From contig REAB01000054.1 in assembly GCA_004293645.1 (NCBI GenBank), positions 1-57,159 of the forward strand: 57,159 bases of DNA, in the 5' to 3' direction. The notes beneath the pieces are model-generated. The model was given only the letters and a program-made list of their open reading frames with translations. It was not told the DNA's origin and did no database searches. This DNA is from Cytophagia bacterium. Its GTDB lineage: Bacteria > Bacteroidota > Bacteroidia > Cytophagales > Spirosomataceae. The translations under genes were made by a program, and so were the position numbers. Shown here one piece after another: positions 9,570 to 17,759 of this stretch; the first letter of the stretch is position 1; each line of letters opens with the position of its first letter.

Positions 9570-9986
9570 TTACAAATGAGTCAAAATAAAATTGGCGGCG
9601 TAGGTTTTTATGAGTTCACGCACCCGCTTAAATTCATGTTGTATTTGGTCTTCGGGGCCAGTGGCTTTGGCAGGGTCGGGAAAATTGCAATGAAATCGTT
9701 GGGCTTTGCTCACAAAAAACGGACAACGTTCGCGGGCGTGGTCGCATACGGTAATTATAAAGTCAAAGTCAAGGTGTTGATACTCATTCACGTGGTTGGA
9801 AGTATGTGCTGAAATATCTATGCCATCTTCTTGCATGGTTTGAATGGCCCGTGGGTTTACGCCGTGGGTTTCTACGCCCGCGCTGTAAACCTCGGCTTTC
9901 TGGCCCGCAAAGTGTTTGAGATAGCCTTCGGCAATTTGGCTTCGGCAACTGTTGCCCGTGCAGAGTACCAATATTTTCTTCGTCAT
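9570..9986 (-). CDS. arsC: Arsenate reductase, low-molecular-weight phosphatase type
   Basis: This protein of about 138 residues carries the P-loop CTGNSCRS near the N-terminus (C-x5-R) and a second cysteine pair in CDHARERCPFF. That matches the three-cysteine relay of thioredoxin-coupled ArsC enzymes, which reduce arsenate to arsenite. The frame is open to 10031, but the MTKKILVLCTG start at 9986 matches the family and puts the P-loop at its usual position. It lies 35 bp downstream of the DUF6428 gene in an arsR-led cluster. No arsenite efflux pump is present next to it. Confidence 0.92.
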   Translation of the reverse strand: MTKKILVLCTGNSCRSQIAEGYLKHFAGQKAEVYSAGVETHGVNPRAIQTMQEDGIDISAHTSNHVNEYQHLDFDFIITVCDHARERCPFFVSKAQRFHCNFPDPAKATGPEDQIQHEFKRVRELIKTYAANFILTHL

Positions 9987-10021
9987 TTTTGAGTGGGTTT
10001 GTTGTGATGAGATGGGCAATT

Positions 10022-10498
10022 TTAGCAGCATCCCCCGCCTGGGGTGCAGGTGGTTTCTTGGGCAGCTATCAGTGCCGACAACGACAATTTAGGTTTGGTA
10101 GAAGCCGACACGCCGCATTGGTCCATTGCCAAACAAGCCGTTTGTTTAGAGGTCAAAACAAAGTCTTTGCCGTTGTAGTCCAAGCCGTATTTGCCGATGG
10201 TATCCGACTGGTATTCTACTTCAATTTCTAAATTGCCGATGCCCAATTGTTGCTCAGAAAGCGCAATAATATGGAGCAATTTTTGGGGTTTGAGGCGGTG
10301 TTCAAAATCGTTGGCGTTCCAGAGTTGAAAATTAATTACCTTTTCGATGCGCTCGGTGCCGCCGCAATCTATGAAGTGCTTGGTAACTAATCCCACCTCC
10401 GTAACGTGGAAATGCTCAGGAACTTGCTGCCCCGTAGGCAATACAAAATTGACGGCTTCTGCCGTTTGAAGATGCTGTTTTACTTCTGAAAGATTCAT
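10022..10498 (-). CDS. DUF6428-like protein of the arsenic cluster
   Basis: A 158-residue soluble protein that I associate with the DUF6428 family, often seen between arsR and arsC in Bacteroidota. It has a conserved-looking cysteine-containing middle (VTKHFIDCGGTERIEK), TACLAMDQCGV, and a Cys-rich tail ending PGGGCC that could bind a thiophilic metalloid. Its biochemical role is not established. It lies between arsR and arsC on the same strand. The exact family name is from memory; the operon context is direct. Confidence 0.75.
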   Translation of the reverse strand: MNLSEVKQHLQTAEAVNFVLPTGQQVPEHFHVTEVGLVTKHFIDCGGTERIEKVINFQLWNANDFEHRLKPQKLLHIIALSEQQLGIGNLEIEVEYQSDTIGKYGLDYNGKDFVLTSKQTACLAMDQCGVSASTKPKLSLSALIAAQETTCTPGGGCC

Positions 10499-10506
10499 TT
10501 TTTTTA

Positions 10507-10585
10507 AGTTTAAAGTGAAAAGTTTAAAGTGAAAAGTGGTATGGTGTATGGTTCACCATAGTACCATACGCCTTACACCATACTA
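10507..10585. repeat. Intergenic repeat cluster between arsR and DUF6428
   Basis: A tandem word (AGTTTAAAGTGAAA twice, 10507-10537) is followed by an imperfect inverted repeat built from GTATGGTGTATGG and its complement (10538-10585). The AGTGAAAAGT word recurs in the opposite orientation inside the signal-peptide codons of the gene at 29087. The segment probably forms a hairpin in the ars transcript. Confidence 0.7.
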
Positions 10586-10593
10586 CCTTGCTA

Positions 10594-10926
10594 TTAGCAG
10601 CAGCCTGTATTTTGAGCGTTGGTATTGGCAAAAAATGCCTTGAAAGTGGCCTCAAACTGCCCAAAAGTGCGCCAATTGATGCAGTAGCAAGATTTTACGC
10701 CGTCCACAGTACCCGTAATCAAACCTGCTTTCAAGAGTTCTTTGAGGTGTTGCGAAACGGTAGATTGTGCCAGCGGCAATACCTCCACAATTTCGCCACA
10801 AATGCAGGTTTGGCGTGCCGCAATTTCTTTCAAAATAGCAATGCGAGCGGGGTGGCTGATGGCGTTGGCAAAATCGGCTAATTGATTTTCGACCGTACCA
10901 AATTCATTTTTTTTGTTCACTGCCAT
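10594..10926 (-). CDS. arsR: ArsR/SmtB family metalloregulatory repressor
   Basis: A 110-residue winged-helix repressor. It shows the ArsR core FANAISHPARIAILKEIA, a metal-site-like TCICGEIV at the start of helix 3 (equivalent to ELCVCDL), and the recognition helix LAQSTVSQHLKELLKAGLI. There is an additional Cys pair at the end (NTGCC) and CYCIN in the wing. It should repress its own operon and be released by arsenite. A 17-bp operator candidate overlaps its promoter. It is the first gene of arsR-DUF6428-arsC. Confidence 0.93.
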   Translation of the reverse strand: MAVNKKNEFGTVENQLADFANAISHPARIAILKEIAARQTCICGEIVEVLPLAQSTVSQHLKELLKAGLITGTVDGVKSCYCINWRTFGQFEATFKAFFANTNAQNTGCC

Positions 10927-10937
10927 TACTTTAAATT

Positions 10938-10977
10938 GTATATCGCAAATATACGATTATTTTATTTTGAACTCCAA
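10938..10977 (-). promoter_or_regulatory. arsR promoter with overlapping operator palindrome
   Basis: On the minus strand a TTG (10975-10977) and TATATTTG (10946-10953) are separated by 21 bp, matching the Bacteroidota TTG/TAnnTTTG promoter. The -7 element lies within GTATAT-TTGCG-ATATAC (10938-10954), a perfect 6-bp inverted repeat suited to an ArsR dimer. Binding there would block the promoter. The arsR ATG is only 12 bp further on. Confidence 0.75.
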
Positions 10978-11014
10978 AATAAAATGCCAAAAATATTTTC
11001 ATATCTACTCTTTC

Positions 11015-11315
11015 TTATCTTTAGCCGTGTTGTTTTAGAAGTTGACGGGATTGCCCGCTGATTTGATGTTTGATATTGATTTACTCTTTTACCTTTACGC
11101 TTTTCACCTGCCTTCAAATGCTTAATCGCCGTCACAAATCATTTGAGCAACTTTGGCTTTACACGGTCAACGTGGTTGTGATAGACCCAGATTCGTTACC
11201 ATTGCCGACCGCCCCCAAAGATGTCATCAAAACACGGGAGCGAGTACCGACTCAAAAACTAATTTTCAAAATAATAATGTTTTTGGAGTATAACCGCAAA
11301 CAATTCGACTTATGA
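11015..11315 (+). pseudogene. Truncated 5' end of the TIM-barrel isomerase gene (remnant)
   Basis: Bases 11015-11135 repeat the promoter, leader and first codons of the intact isomerase gene at 16420-16526. By my alignment about 14 of roughly 105 aligned bases differ, and there is one 12-14 bp gap. The remnant's ATG (11118) reads MLNRRH, against MLNRRQ in the intact gene, then the similarity stops. The frame continues with unrelated residues to a stop at 11315. The rest of the 430-bp gap between arsR and the second SusC shows nothing else apart from the arsR promoter. The pair of copies flanks the SusC/SusD genes. Confidence 0.75.
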
Positions 11316-11357
11316 ACACGTTATAGTTATAAAATTTAACCTTAAAACAATTTATTT

Positions 11358-14300
11358 ATGAAGAAACACTACTTTTTCGCGCTCAGTGCGTGGATTTTGG
11401 TCTTGGGTCTGTTGGCACCGCCGGTGTTCTCGCAAGACCGCAAAGTAACGGGTAAAATAACCGATAGTGAAACGGGCGCAACCATGCCTGGCGTAACGGT
11501 GTTGGTGAAAGGCACCAATGTTGGTGCTACCACCGATGCCGACGGCAAGTATTCAATTGGTGCGCCCGCGAACGCCAATTTGGTGTTTTCTTTTGTGGGA
11601 TATTTGGCACAAACGGTGGCTATCGGAAATCGCACCACCATTGACCTTATTCTTAGCCCAGACGCTAGTGTGCTCGACGAGGTAATTGTAACGGGCTATA
11701 CTTCAGAGAAAAAAAGGGACATCATTGGTTCGGTTTCGGTGGTAAACACCAAGACGATGGTAGCCCAACCCAATGCGAACCTTAGCTCCATGTTGCAAGG
11801 ACGTGCTGCGGGTGTGGTGGTGAGTGGAACGGGTGCGCCAGGCTCCGCATCAAAGGTGCGGATTCGCGGATTTGTGTCGTTTGGCAACAACGACCCCTTG
11901 TACGTAATTGATGGCGTGCCAACCGACAACGCCAACTCGTTGAACCCCCAAGACGTAGAGTCGGTGCAGGTTTTGAAAGACCCCGCCTCGGCTTCAATCT
12001 ACGGTTCGCGGGCAGCCAACGGGGTAATTGTGGTAACCACAAAGCAAGGTACAGCGGGCAAAACCGAGATTAGCTACGACGGCTACTACGGCTCGCAGAA
12101 AATTCCTGACCGCGCTTTCCCATCAATGCTCAACACCCAGCAATACGCCGATATGCTTTGGCGTGGTTTTGCGGGCGCACAGATTAAGCCAAACAGCAAC
12201 ATATTTGGTACTGGCGCAGCGCCCGTCATTCCTGGCCAGTTGTTTACGGCAATGACTTCTGGGGTGGCGGCAGATCCAACCCGTTACAAGGTTTTTCCAG
12301 ACGCAAACCCCGATAGTTATGGCCCGTACCAAGTCTATAACACCAGCCCAGGTACCAATTGGCACCGCGAAGTAACGCAGGCGGCACCCGTTCAGAGCCA
12401 CCAAATTTCGGCTACGGGTGGTACCGACAAAGGCACGTATTCGCTGGGTCTCAATTATTTTGGCCAAAGTGGGGTATTCAAGTTTACCGATTTAGCCCGC
12501 TACACAATTCGCGCCAATACCAGTTTCAAACCCACCAAATGGTTGAAAGTAGGTCAAAACTTACAGGTGAGTTACGTAAACCAGCAAGGTAGCAACGGAA
12601 ACCCGTTTGACCTTGGCGGAGGCTTAGATTTTGGCGGCGAAGGTAGCCCATGGGCGCAATCCTACCGCATGGTGCCGTACATTCCAGTATATGACATCAA
12701 TGGTGGTTTTGGTGGTAATGGCGTGGGTGAGTCAGGCAACGGTACCAACCCCGTAGCCAACCAGATTCGTAATAAAGACAACCGCTACAATGGCTTTGGT
12801 ATTTTGGGTAACATCTACGCCCAAGTAAATTTGTACAAAGAACTGACATTTTCGACGGCCTTTGGGGTGGACCAGCGCTTTGGAAACGGTTGGGGCTTTA
12901 CGTACATCACGTACGAACGTGCTGAGAATCAAAAGAATAACTCTTTTGGTGAATACTTGTTTAGAGGAGGCTCGTGGACGTGGACCAACACCTTGCAGTA
13001 CAACAAGCAAATTGGCGAGAAGCATAATATCAAGACCTTTGCGGGAATGGAGTCTATTTTTGAGCAGTTCCGAAGTGTTGGCGGCTCAAGGATAGATTAC
13101 GATTTCAGCGCGCCTGACTTTAGATCTTTGGACACGGGTAAAAACCTTCCCCAAGCGAATGGCTCGCCCAGTACGGCGCGCACTTTGTACTCCGTGTTTG
13201 GAAAAGCAGAGTACCAGTACAACGACCGCTACATGATGAGTTTTACGCTCCGCCAAGATGCGTCATCGGCTTTTGGTTCGGACAGCCGCAAGGCGCTGTT
13301 CCCAGCGGTAGGATTGGCTTGGCGGATGTCGGAAGAGCCATTCATTAAAAGTGTTTCGGCAATCTCCGACCTCAAGTTACGCGGAAGCTGGGGGCAAATG
13401 GGCAGCCAGCGCAACGTAAGTTCAGCTAACGCGTACTCGTTCTTTTTCGCAAATATCAATGGATCGGCCTACGACATAGGAGGTCAAAACGGTGCGCCTT
13501 CGATTGGGTACCGCCCAAGTTTCGTAGGAAACCCTGGAACTCGTTGGGAGACCGCCGAAATGTTTAACGTTGGTATTGACGGTAGCTTGTGGAATGGCCG
13601 CCTCAACTTCAACTTCGAGTATTTTAGCAATACAACGAAAGATCTTCTGGTTGGTCGTCAAGCAAATGGCCTTAGTATGAACGTTGGTCAGCCGCTCATC
13701 AACATTGGTGATATGTCAAACAGGGGCTTTGACGGTTCGGTATCTACCAAGGGGCGCATTAGCAAAGACCTCGAATACGACGTGGCTTTGACCTTTACGA
13801 GTTTTAAAAATAAGGCAACTCGTCTTGATGCCGACGGTAGTGCTTTCTTTGAGCGCGGTGGTGGCCGTTTGGGTGGTATTCAACGCACCGAAGCTGGTCA
13901 GGCACTTTCTACGTTTTTTGGTTACAAAATAGATGGTATATTTCAGACTCAGGCTGAGGTAAATGATGCCCCCAAATTTGGTACTTACAACCGGGTGGGA
14001 GTTTGGAAACTGACCGACGTGAACAAGGACGGCGTAATAAATTCTTCCGACCGCACGTTTTTGGGAAGCCCGATTCCTAAGTTTCAGATTGGTTCGGACG
14101 TTATTTTGAAATACAAAGCCTTCGACTTCAACGCATTTTTGTTTTGGAACTATGGCAACAAAATCTTCAATTATACCAAATGGTTTACAGATTTGCGTGG
14201 GTTTGTGGGTGGTGTGAGTAGCCGCGTTTTGACCGACTCCTGGTCGCCACAAAATACGGGTGGAACATTGCCAATCATAAACACGAACGACGCCGTTTCG

Positions 14301-14576
14301 GGTGATCTTTCAACCGATTATTACATAGAGCCAGGCTCGTACCTGCGCTTGCGCCAGGTACAGTTGGGTTACACGTTGCCCAGTGGCATTGCCCAGAAAA
14401 TTGGCATGCGCCGCGCTAGAATTTATGTGCAAGGTCAGAATTTGTTGACGATAACGAAATATTCGGGGCCAGACCCCGACATCAACGTGTTGGGCGATGA
14501 ACTGTCAATGGGGGTAGATCAGTTTCGCACGCCTGCACCGTCGGTAATTTTAATGGGTATTAATGTTGGTTTTTAA
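11358..14576 (+). CDS. SusC/RagA TonB-dependent transporter without STN domain
   Basis: A 1072-residue outer-membrane transporter. The signal peptide ends near PPVFSQ. A CarboxypepD_reg-like domain follows (GKITDSETGATMPGVTVLVKGT), then the plug beginning LDEVIVTGYTSEKKRD with DPLYVIDGVPTDNANSLN and SIYGSRAANGVIVVTTK. A barrel ends in VILMGINVGF. Unlike the first SusC it lacks an STN domain, and no FecI/FecR pair adjoins it, so it is probably regulated differently. The SusD partner follows after 17 bp. Confidence 0.95.
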   Translation: MKKHYFFALSAWILVLGLLAPPVFSQDRKVTGKITDSETGATMPGVTVLVKGTNVGATTDADGKYSIGAPANANLVFSFVGYLAQTVAIGNRTTIDLILSPDASVLDEVIVTGYTSEKKRDIIGSVSVVNTKTMVAQPNANLSSMLQGRAAGVVVSGTGAPGSASKVRIRGFVSFGNNDPLYVIDGVPTDNANSLNPQDVESVQVLKDPASASIYGSRAANGVIVVTTKQGTAGKTEISYDGYYGSQKIPDRAFPSMLNTQQYADMLWRGFAGAQIKPNSNIFGTGAAPVIPGQLFTAMTSGVAADPTRYKVFPDANPDSYGPYQVYNTSPGTNWHREVTQAAPVQSHQISATGGTDKGTYSLGLNYFGQSGVFKFTDLARYTIRANTSFKPTKWLKVGQNLQVSYVNQQGSNGNPFDLGGGLDFGGEGSPWAQSYRMVPYIPVYDINGGFGGNGVGESGNGTNPVANQIRNKDNRYNGFGILGNIYAQVNLYKELTFSTAFGVDQRFGNGWGFTYITYERAENQKNNSFGEYLFRGGSWTWTNTLQYNKQIGEKHNIKTFAGMESIFEQFRSVGGSRIDYDFSAPDFRSLDTGKNLPQANGSPSTARTLYSVFGKAEYQYNDRYMMSFTLRQDASSAFGSDSRKALFPAVGLAWRMSEEPFIKSVSAISDLKLRGSWGQMGSQRNVSSANAYSFFFANINGSAYDIGGQNGAPSIGYRPSFVGNPGTRWETAEMFNVGIDGSLWNGRLNFNFEYFSNTTKDLLVGRQANGLSMNVGQPLINIGDMSNRGFDGSVSTKGRISKDLEYDVALTFTSFKNKATRLDADGSAFFERGGGRLGGIQRTEAGQALSTFFGYKIDGIFQTQAEVNDAPKFGTYNRVGVWKLTDVNKDGVINSSDRTFLGSPIPKFQIGSDVILKYKAFDFNAFLFWNYGNKIFNYTKWFTDLRGFVGGVSSRVLTDSWSPQNTGGTLPIINTNDAVSGDLSTDYYIEPGSYLRLRQVQLGYTLPSGIAQKIGMRRARIYVQGQNLLTITKYSGPDPDINVLGDELSMGVDQFRTPAPSVILMGINVGF

Positions 14577-14593
14577 ATTTAAAATATAAAAAA

Positions 14594-16306
14594 ATGAAAA
14601 AAATAACAAAAGTATTTTTAGTTACGCTGGGGCTTGCCTCTTTTGGGACTTACTCTTGCAAGGAATCTTTTCTGGATCGGCCGCCGCTCGGGGCCATAGC
14701 GGAGACATCGCTCACCAATGCGGCAGGGGTAAACGGGGCATTAATAAGTGCTTACCGCAGTTTAGGGGGTTCTAACGTTGCAGCTTGGTACACCAGCCCC
14801 ATGAACTGGGTGTGGGGTGGCGTGCGCTCAGACGATGCCTACAAAGGTACCGAGTCGACAGATCAAGGTGCGGTAAATCCAATTGAGCGTTTTGAGGTTC
14901 TGCCTAACAATGGCCCTGTATTGAATAAGTGGCGCGCTTGTTACGATGGTATTGGTATGGCAAATACCACCTTGCAGTTGTTGGCTCAGGCAAAAGACCT
15001 TTCTGATGCTCAAAAAAAGCAAGTAGAGGCCGAGAGTCGTTTCATTCGGGCATACCACCACTTTGAGGCCAAGCGGACATTTAATAATGTACCGTTTGTG
15101 GACGAAAAAGCCGTTACAATTGCCGATCTCAAACTGCTCTCCAACGATAAAAATATTTACCCTACCATCGAAGCTGAGTTCAAGTTTGCTTTCGATAACC
15201 TCCCCGCCACGCAGGCGCAGATTGGCCGCGTGAACAAGTGGACGGCGGGTGCGTTTTTAGCCAAAGTTTTTATGTACCAAAACAAATTTGCCGAAGCAAA
15301 AGTTTTGTACGATCAGATTATTGCCAACGGGGTAACGTCTGGTGGTCAGAAATACGGTTTATTGGCAAATTATGGCGATGTTTTCAAAGGTGATTTTGAA
15401 AGTGCCCAAGAAACGATTTTTAGTATCCAATATACCGTTGGAGACGGAACGGGTGGCGCAAACAGCAACAAAGACGGCGAATTGACCAACCCTCATAACG
15501 ACGGGCCAGTGGGATGCTGTGGATTCTACCAACCCGCTCAGTCGTTGGTAAACGCATTCAAGACAGGCGCAGATGGCCTGCCGTTGAGTAACTACAACGC
15601 CTCAGACGTGAAAAATCACGAAAACTCCCCAGCCGACTTTCCTGACCGTGGTCGTTTCGACCCTCGCCTTGACCACACCGTTGGCCGAGCAGGTGTTCCG
15701 TTCTTAGATTGGGGGGCGGCCAAGTCGTCGTGGATACGTAACTTAGCCAACGGCGGGCCGTACATGCCCAAAAAGCACATTCACTACAAATCTGAGGCAG
15801 GTAAGTATTTTGTTTCGGGCGGTTGGGGACAAGGCCAGTCAGGTAAGAACCAACTCACGATGCGCTTCTCAGACTTGTTGTTGATGGCCGCCGAGTGCGA
15901 AGTTGAAGTAGGGACGCTTGCCAAAGCGCAAGAATACGTGAACTTAGTGCGCAACAGAGCCAAAGGCAGTATGGTGGTAATGGATGGAGCGACACCAGCC
16001 GCCAACTATGTGGTGAATCCTTACACGGCGGCTTGGACTGACAAGACGGCCGCGCGGAATGCTGTTCGTTTTGAGCGTTATGTGGAGCTGGGCATGGAAG
16101 GCCATCGTTTCTTCGATTTGGTTCGTTGGGGCATTGCCGACCAAGTTAAAAACGAGTTTTTTACCCGCGAGGGGCGTGTTCGCACTCACTTGGCCGGTGC
16201 GCGTTTTACCAAAGGGAAAGACGAATATTTGCCCATTCCAGAGTATGTTCTCGCTCAGAGTACATCAGGTGGAAAGGCGGCAATCGTTCAGAATCCTGGT
16301 TACTAA
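14594..16306 (+). CDS. SusD/RagB family nutrient-binding outer-membrane lipoprotein
   Basis: A 570-residue SusD-like lipoprotein with a signal ending TYSC and the family opening KESFLDRPPLGAIAETS. Conserved blocks include FIRAYHHFEAKRTFNNVPFV, KVFMYQNKFAEAKVLYDQI and FERYVELGMEGHRFFDLVRWGIADQV, and it ends in IVQNPGY like the first SusD. The two SusD proteins share a clear overall pattern and are paralogues. It forms the lid of the SusC channel encoded just upstream. A strong terminator follows. Confidence 0.95.
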   Translation: MKKITKVFLVTLGLASFGTYSCKESFLDRPPLGAIAETSLTNAAGVNGALISAYRSLGGSNVAAWYTSPMNWVWGGVRSDDAYKGTESTDQGAVNPIERFEVLPNNGPVLNKWRACYDGIGMANTTLQLLAQAKDLSDAQKKQVEAESRFIRAYHHFEAKRTFNNVPFVDEKAVTIADLKLLSNDKNIYPTIEAEFKFAFDNLPATQAQIGRVNKWTAGAFLAKVFMYQNKFAEAKVLYDQIIANGVTSGGQKYGLLANYGDVFKGDFESAQETIFSIQYTVGDGTGGANSNKDGELTNPHNDGPVGCCGFYQPAQSLVNAFKTGADGLPLSNYNASDVKNHENSPADFPDRGRFDPRLDHTVGRAGVPFLDWGAAKSSWIRNLANGGPYMPKKHIHYKSEAGKYFVSGGWGQGQSGKNQLTMRFSDLLLMAAECEVEVGTLAKAQEYVNLVRNRAKGSMVVMDGATPAANYVVNPYTAAWTDKTAARNAVRFERYVELGMEGHRFFDLVRWGIADQVKNEFFTREGRVRTHLAGARFTKGKDEYLPIPEYVLAQSTSGGKAAIVQNPGY

Positions 16307-16324
16307 TTTTTTAAATTTCTTCGT

Positions 16325-16364
16325 AAAAACGGGGGTAGAGGCAACAGCCGCTGCCCCCGTTTTT
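16325..16364 (+). terminator. Intrinsic terminator of the second SusC/SusD operon
   Basis: An 11-bp inverted repeat, AAAAACGGGGG (16325-16335) with CCCCCGTTTTT (16354-16364), is followed by a T-rich run. It lies 18 bp after the SusD stop codon and is well placed to end the susCD transcript before the isomerase promoter region. Confidence 0.85.
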
Positions 16365-16416
16365 GTTTTATTTTTAGCGCATAAATCCTAAAAAAGTCTC
16401 AGCTCTACCCAAACTT

Positions 16417-16526
16417 TTGCTTATCTTTGGCCGTGTTGTTGTAGAATTTGACCAGGCTACCCGCCGATTTGATGTTCAATATTGATATACCCTTTCACCT
16501 TCCTTCAAATGCTCAATCGCCGTCAA
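16417..16526 (+). repeat. Intact copy of the duplicated isomerase 5' region
   Basis: This segment is the counterpart of the remnant at 11015-11135. It contains TATCTTTG (16422-16429), an exact TAnnTTTG -7 element, then the leader and first codons of the isomerase. No good TTG lies at the expected distance upstream. The two copies are direct repeats flanking the SusC/SusD pair. Confidence 0.75.
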
Positions 16527-17432
16527 ACCCTTGCTACGCTTGCTGCTGCCTCGGCGGCGGCGGTATTGCCCCAACAAAGCCTCGCCATGACCAAGCCCGT
16601 TGCTTTCATACCTTGCCTCAACATGAGTACCATTCGTGGGCAAAAGTTGGGCTTTGTCAAAGAGTTGCAAACGGCCTCGCAGGCTGGTTTTGAAGTGGTT
16701 GAGATTTGGATGGATTCTTACCAAGAGTACCTCCAAAAAGGTGGCACTACCGCCCAAGCCCGCCAAATATTGAAAGATTTGGGATTGTCGGTGGCGCAGG
16801 CCATTGGGTTTGCGCAGTGGGTAGTAGATGACGAAAGTGCCCGACAAGCAGCCTTCGAACAACTCAAACGCGAGATGGGTATTCTGGCCGAAATAGGTTG
16901 CAAGCAAATAGCCGCCCCGCCCGTTGGCGCGCAAAATATTCCTAATTTTGACCTCAAAAAAGCGGCAGAACGCTACCGCGCTATTCTCGACCTCAGCGAC
17001 CAAACGGGCGTAGTGCCGCACCTCGAACTGTGGGGCTTTTCTAAAAGTTTTAGTCGTTTGAGTGAGGTCATGTACGTGGCTACCGAGAGCGGCCACCCCT
17101 CGGCGCGTTTGCTGTTAGACGTGTATCACCTCTACAAAGGTGGGTCGAGTTTAGACAGTTTGGCCTTGGTGGGTAAGCCTGCTATTGAGTTGTTTCACAT
17201 CAATGACTACCCCGCCAGCCCCCCGCGCGACACCATTGACGATGCCGACCGTGTACACGTGGGCGACGGCGTGGCACCCGTAGCGCGTATTTTACAAGCC
17301 ATTCGGCGCAACGACCGCCCTATTGTGCTGTCGTTGGAACTTTTTAACAAAACCTACTACGCACAAGATGCCCTTCAAGTAGCCAAAACAGGTCTTGCGA
17401 GAATCAAATCTCAAATAGCAGATTTCAAATAA
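16509..17432 (+). CDS. Sugar phosphate isomerase/epimerase-like TIM-barrel protein with Tat-type signal
   Basis: A protein of about 307 residues. The start at 16509 (MLNRRQTLATLAAASAAAV) is preferred over an upstream ATG because it gives a clean twin-arginine signal and coincides with the start conserved in the truncated copy near 11118. The body looks like an AP-endonuclease-2/hydroxypyruvate-isomerase-type TIM barrel (GFEVVEIWMDSYQEYL, VVPHLELWGFSK, LLLDVYHLYKGG, FHINDYPASPP, GDGVAPVARIL). It probably isomerises a sugar or hydroxy-keto acid outside the cytoplasm, perhaps on material imported by the adjacent SusCD. The last codons are made of repetitive DNA. Confidence 0.85.
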   Translation: MLNRRQTLATLAAASAAAVLPQQSLAMTKPVAFIPCLNMSTIRGQKLGFVKELQTASQAGFEVVEIWMDSYQEYLQKGGTTAQARQILKDLGLSVAQAIGFAQWVVDDESARQAAFEQLKREMGILAEIGCKQIAAPPVGAQNIPNFDLKKAAERYRAILDLSDQTGVVPHLELWGFSKSFSRLSEVMYVATESGHPSARLLLDVYHLYKGGSSLDSLALVGKPAIELFHINDYPASPPRDTIDDADRVHVGDGVAPVARILQAIRRNDRPIVLSLELFNKTYYAQDALQVAKTGLARIKSQIADFK

Positions 17433-17444
17433 CAAATAACAAAC
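17404..17444. repeat. CAAATAACAAATAAC-type repeat overlapping the isomerase 3' end
   Basis: The words TCAAATCTCAAATAGCAG and TTTCAAATAACAAATAAC supply the last codons (RIKSQIADFK) and stop of the isomerase. The same family occupies the hisH-hisA gap at 21109-21172. Confidence 0.75.
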
Positions 17445-17459
17445 GGTTACTGTGGCCCT

Positions 17460-17475
17460 GCACGGGCTGCCCCGC
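17460..17475. repeat. 16-bp GC-rich repeat, copy 1
   Basis: GCACGGGCTGCCCCGC lies between the isomerase and the 85-aa gene. Two further copies, differing only in the ninth base, occur at 21229-21244 and 21934-21949 in the same orientation. Confidence 0.7.
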
Positions 17476-17500
17476 ACAAACTTCAAACTACAAATTTCTC

Positions 17501-17758
17501 ATGGCAAACAGTTTTGATATTCCGCTCAAAGGTTCGGCCACCGAAACACTCGCTAAGGCCAAAGAAGTGCTGGAAAACGGCAACGGACAAATGACAGGCT
17601 CAGATACGTCGGGTACTTTTTCGGTGCCAGCGGGTTTGGGTAAAGTAAAAGGGACGTATGAAGTGGGTAATAACCTGCTTAAAATTACGATTACCAACAA
17701 ACCCATTTACGTGAGTGCCAACATGATTGAAGAGATGCTCAAAAAACACATCAGTTGA
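17501..17758 (+). CDS. Small conserved protein, possibly PHA-granule-regulator-like
   Basis: An 85-residue soluble protein (MANSFDIPLKGSATETLAKAKEVLENG) with a middle GTFSVPAGLGKVKGTYEV and a C-terminal NKPIYVSANMIEEMLKKHI. The layout resembles the small polyhydroxyalkanoic acid system proteins (PHA_gran_rgn type), but the match is from memory and weak. Its stop is one base before the MaoC start, so the two are cotranscribed. A MaoC-type hydratase is a natural partner in hydroxyacyl-CoA chemistry. Confidence 0.7.
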   Translation: MANSFDIPLKGSATETLAKAKEVLENGNGQMTGSDTSGTFSVPAGLGKVKGTYEVGNNLLKITITNKPIYVSANMIEEMLKKHIS

Positions 17759-17759
17759 A

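Noticed and set aside
10498-10594. Small regulatory RNA between arsR and DUF6428
   Set aside because: The hairpin-forming segment consists of repeat words found elsewhere, without a separate promoter or terminator.
11070-11315. 81-codon open frame before the second SusC as a real gene
   Set aside because: Its first part is the duplicated leader of the isomerase gene and only the first codons from the ATG at 11118 match that gene; the rest matches nothing and has no independent support, so it is annotated as a remnant.
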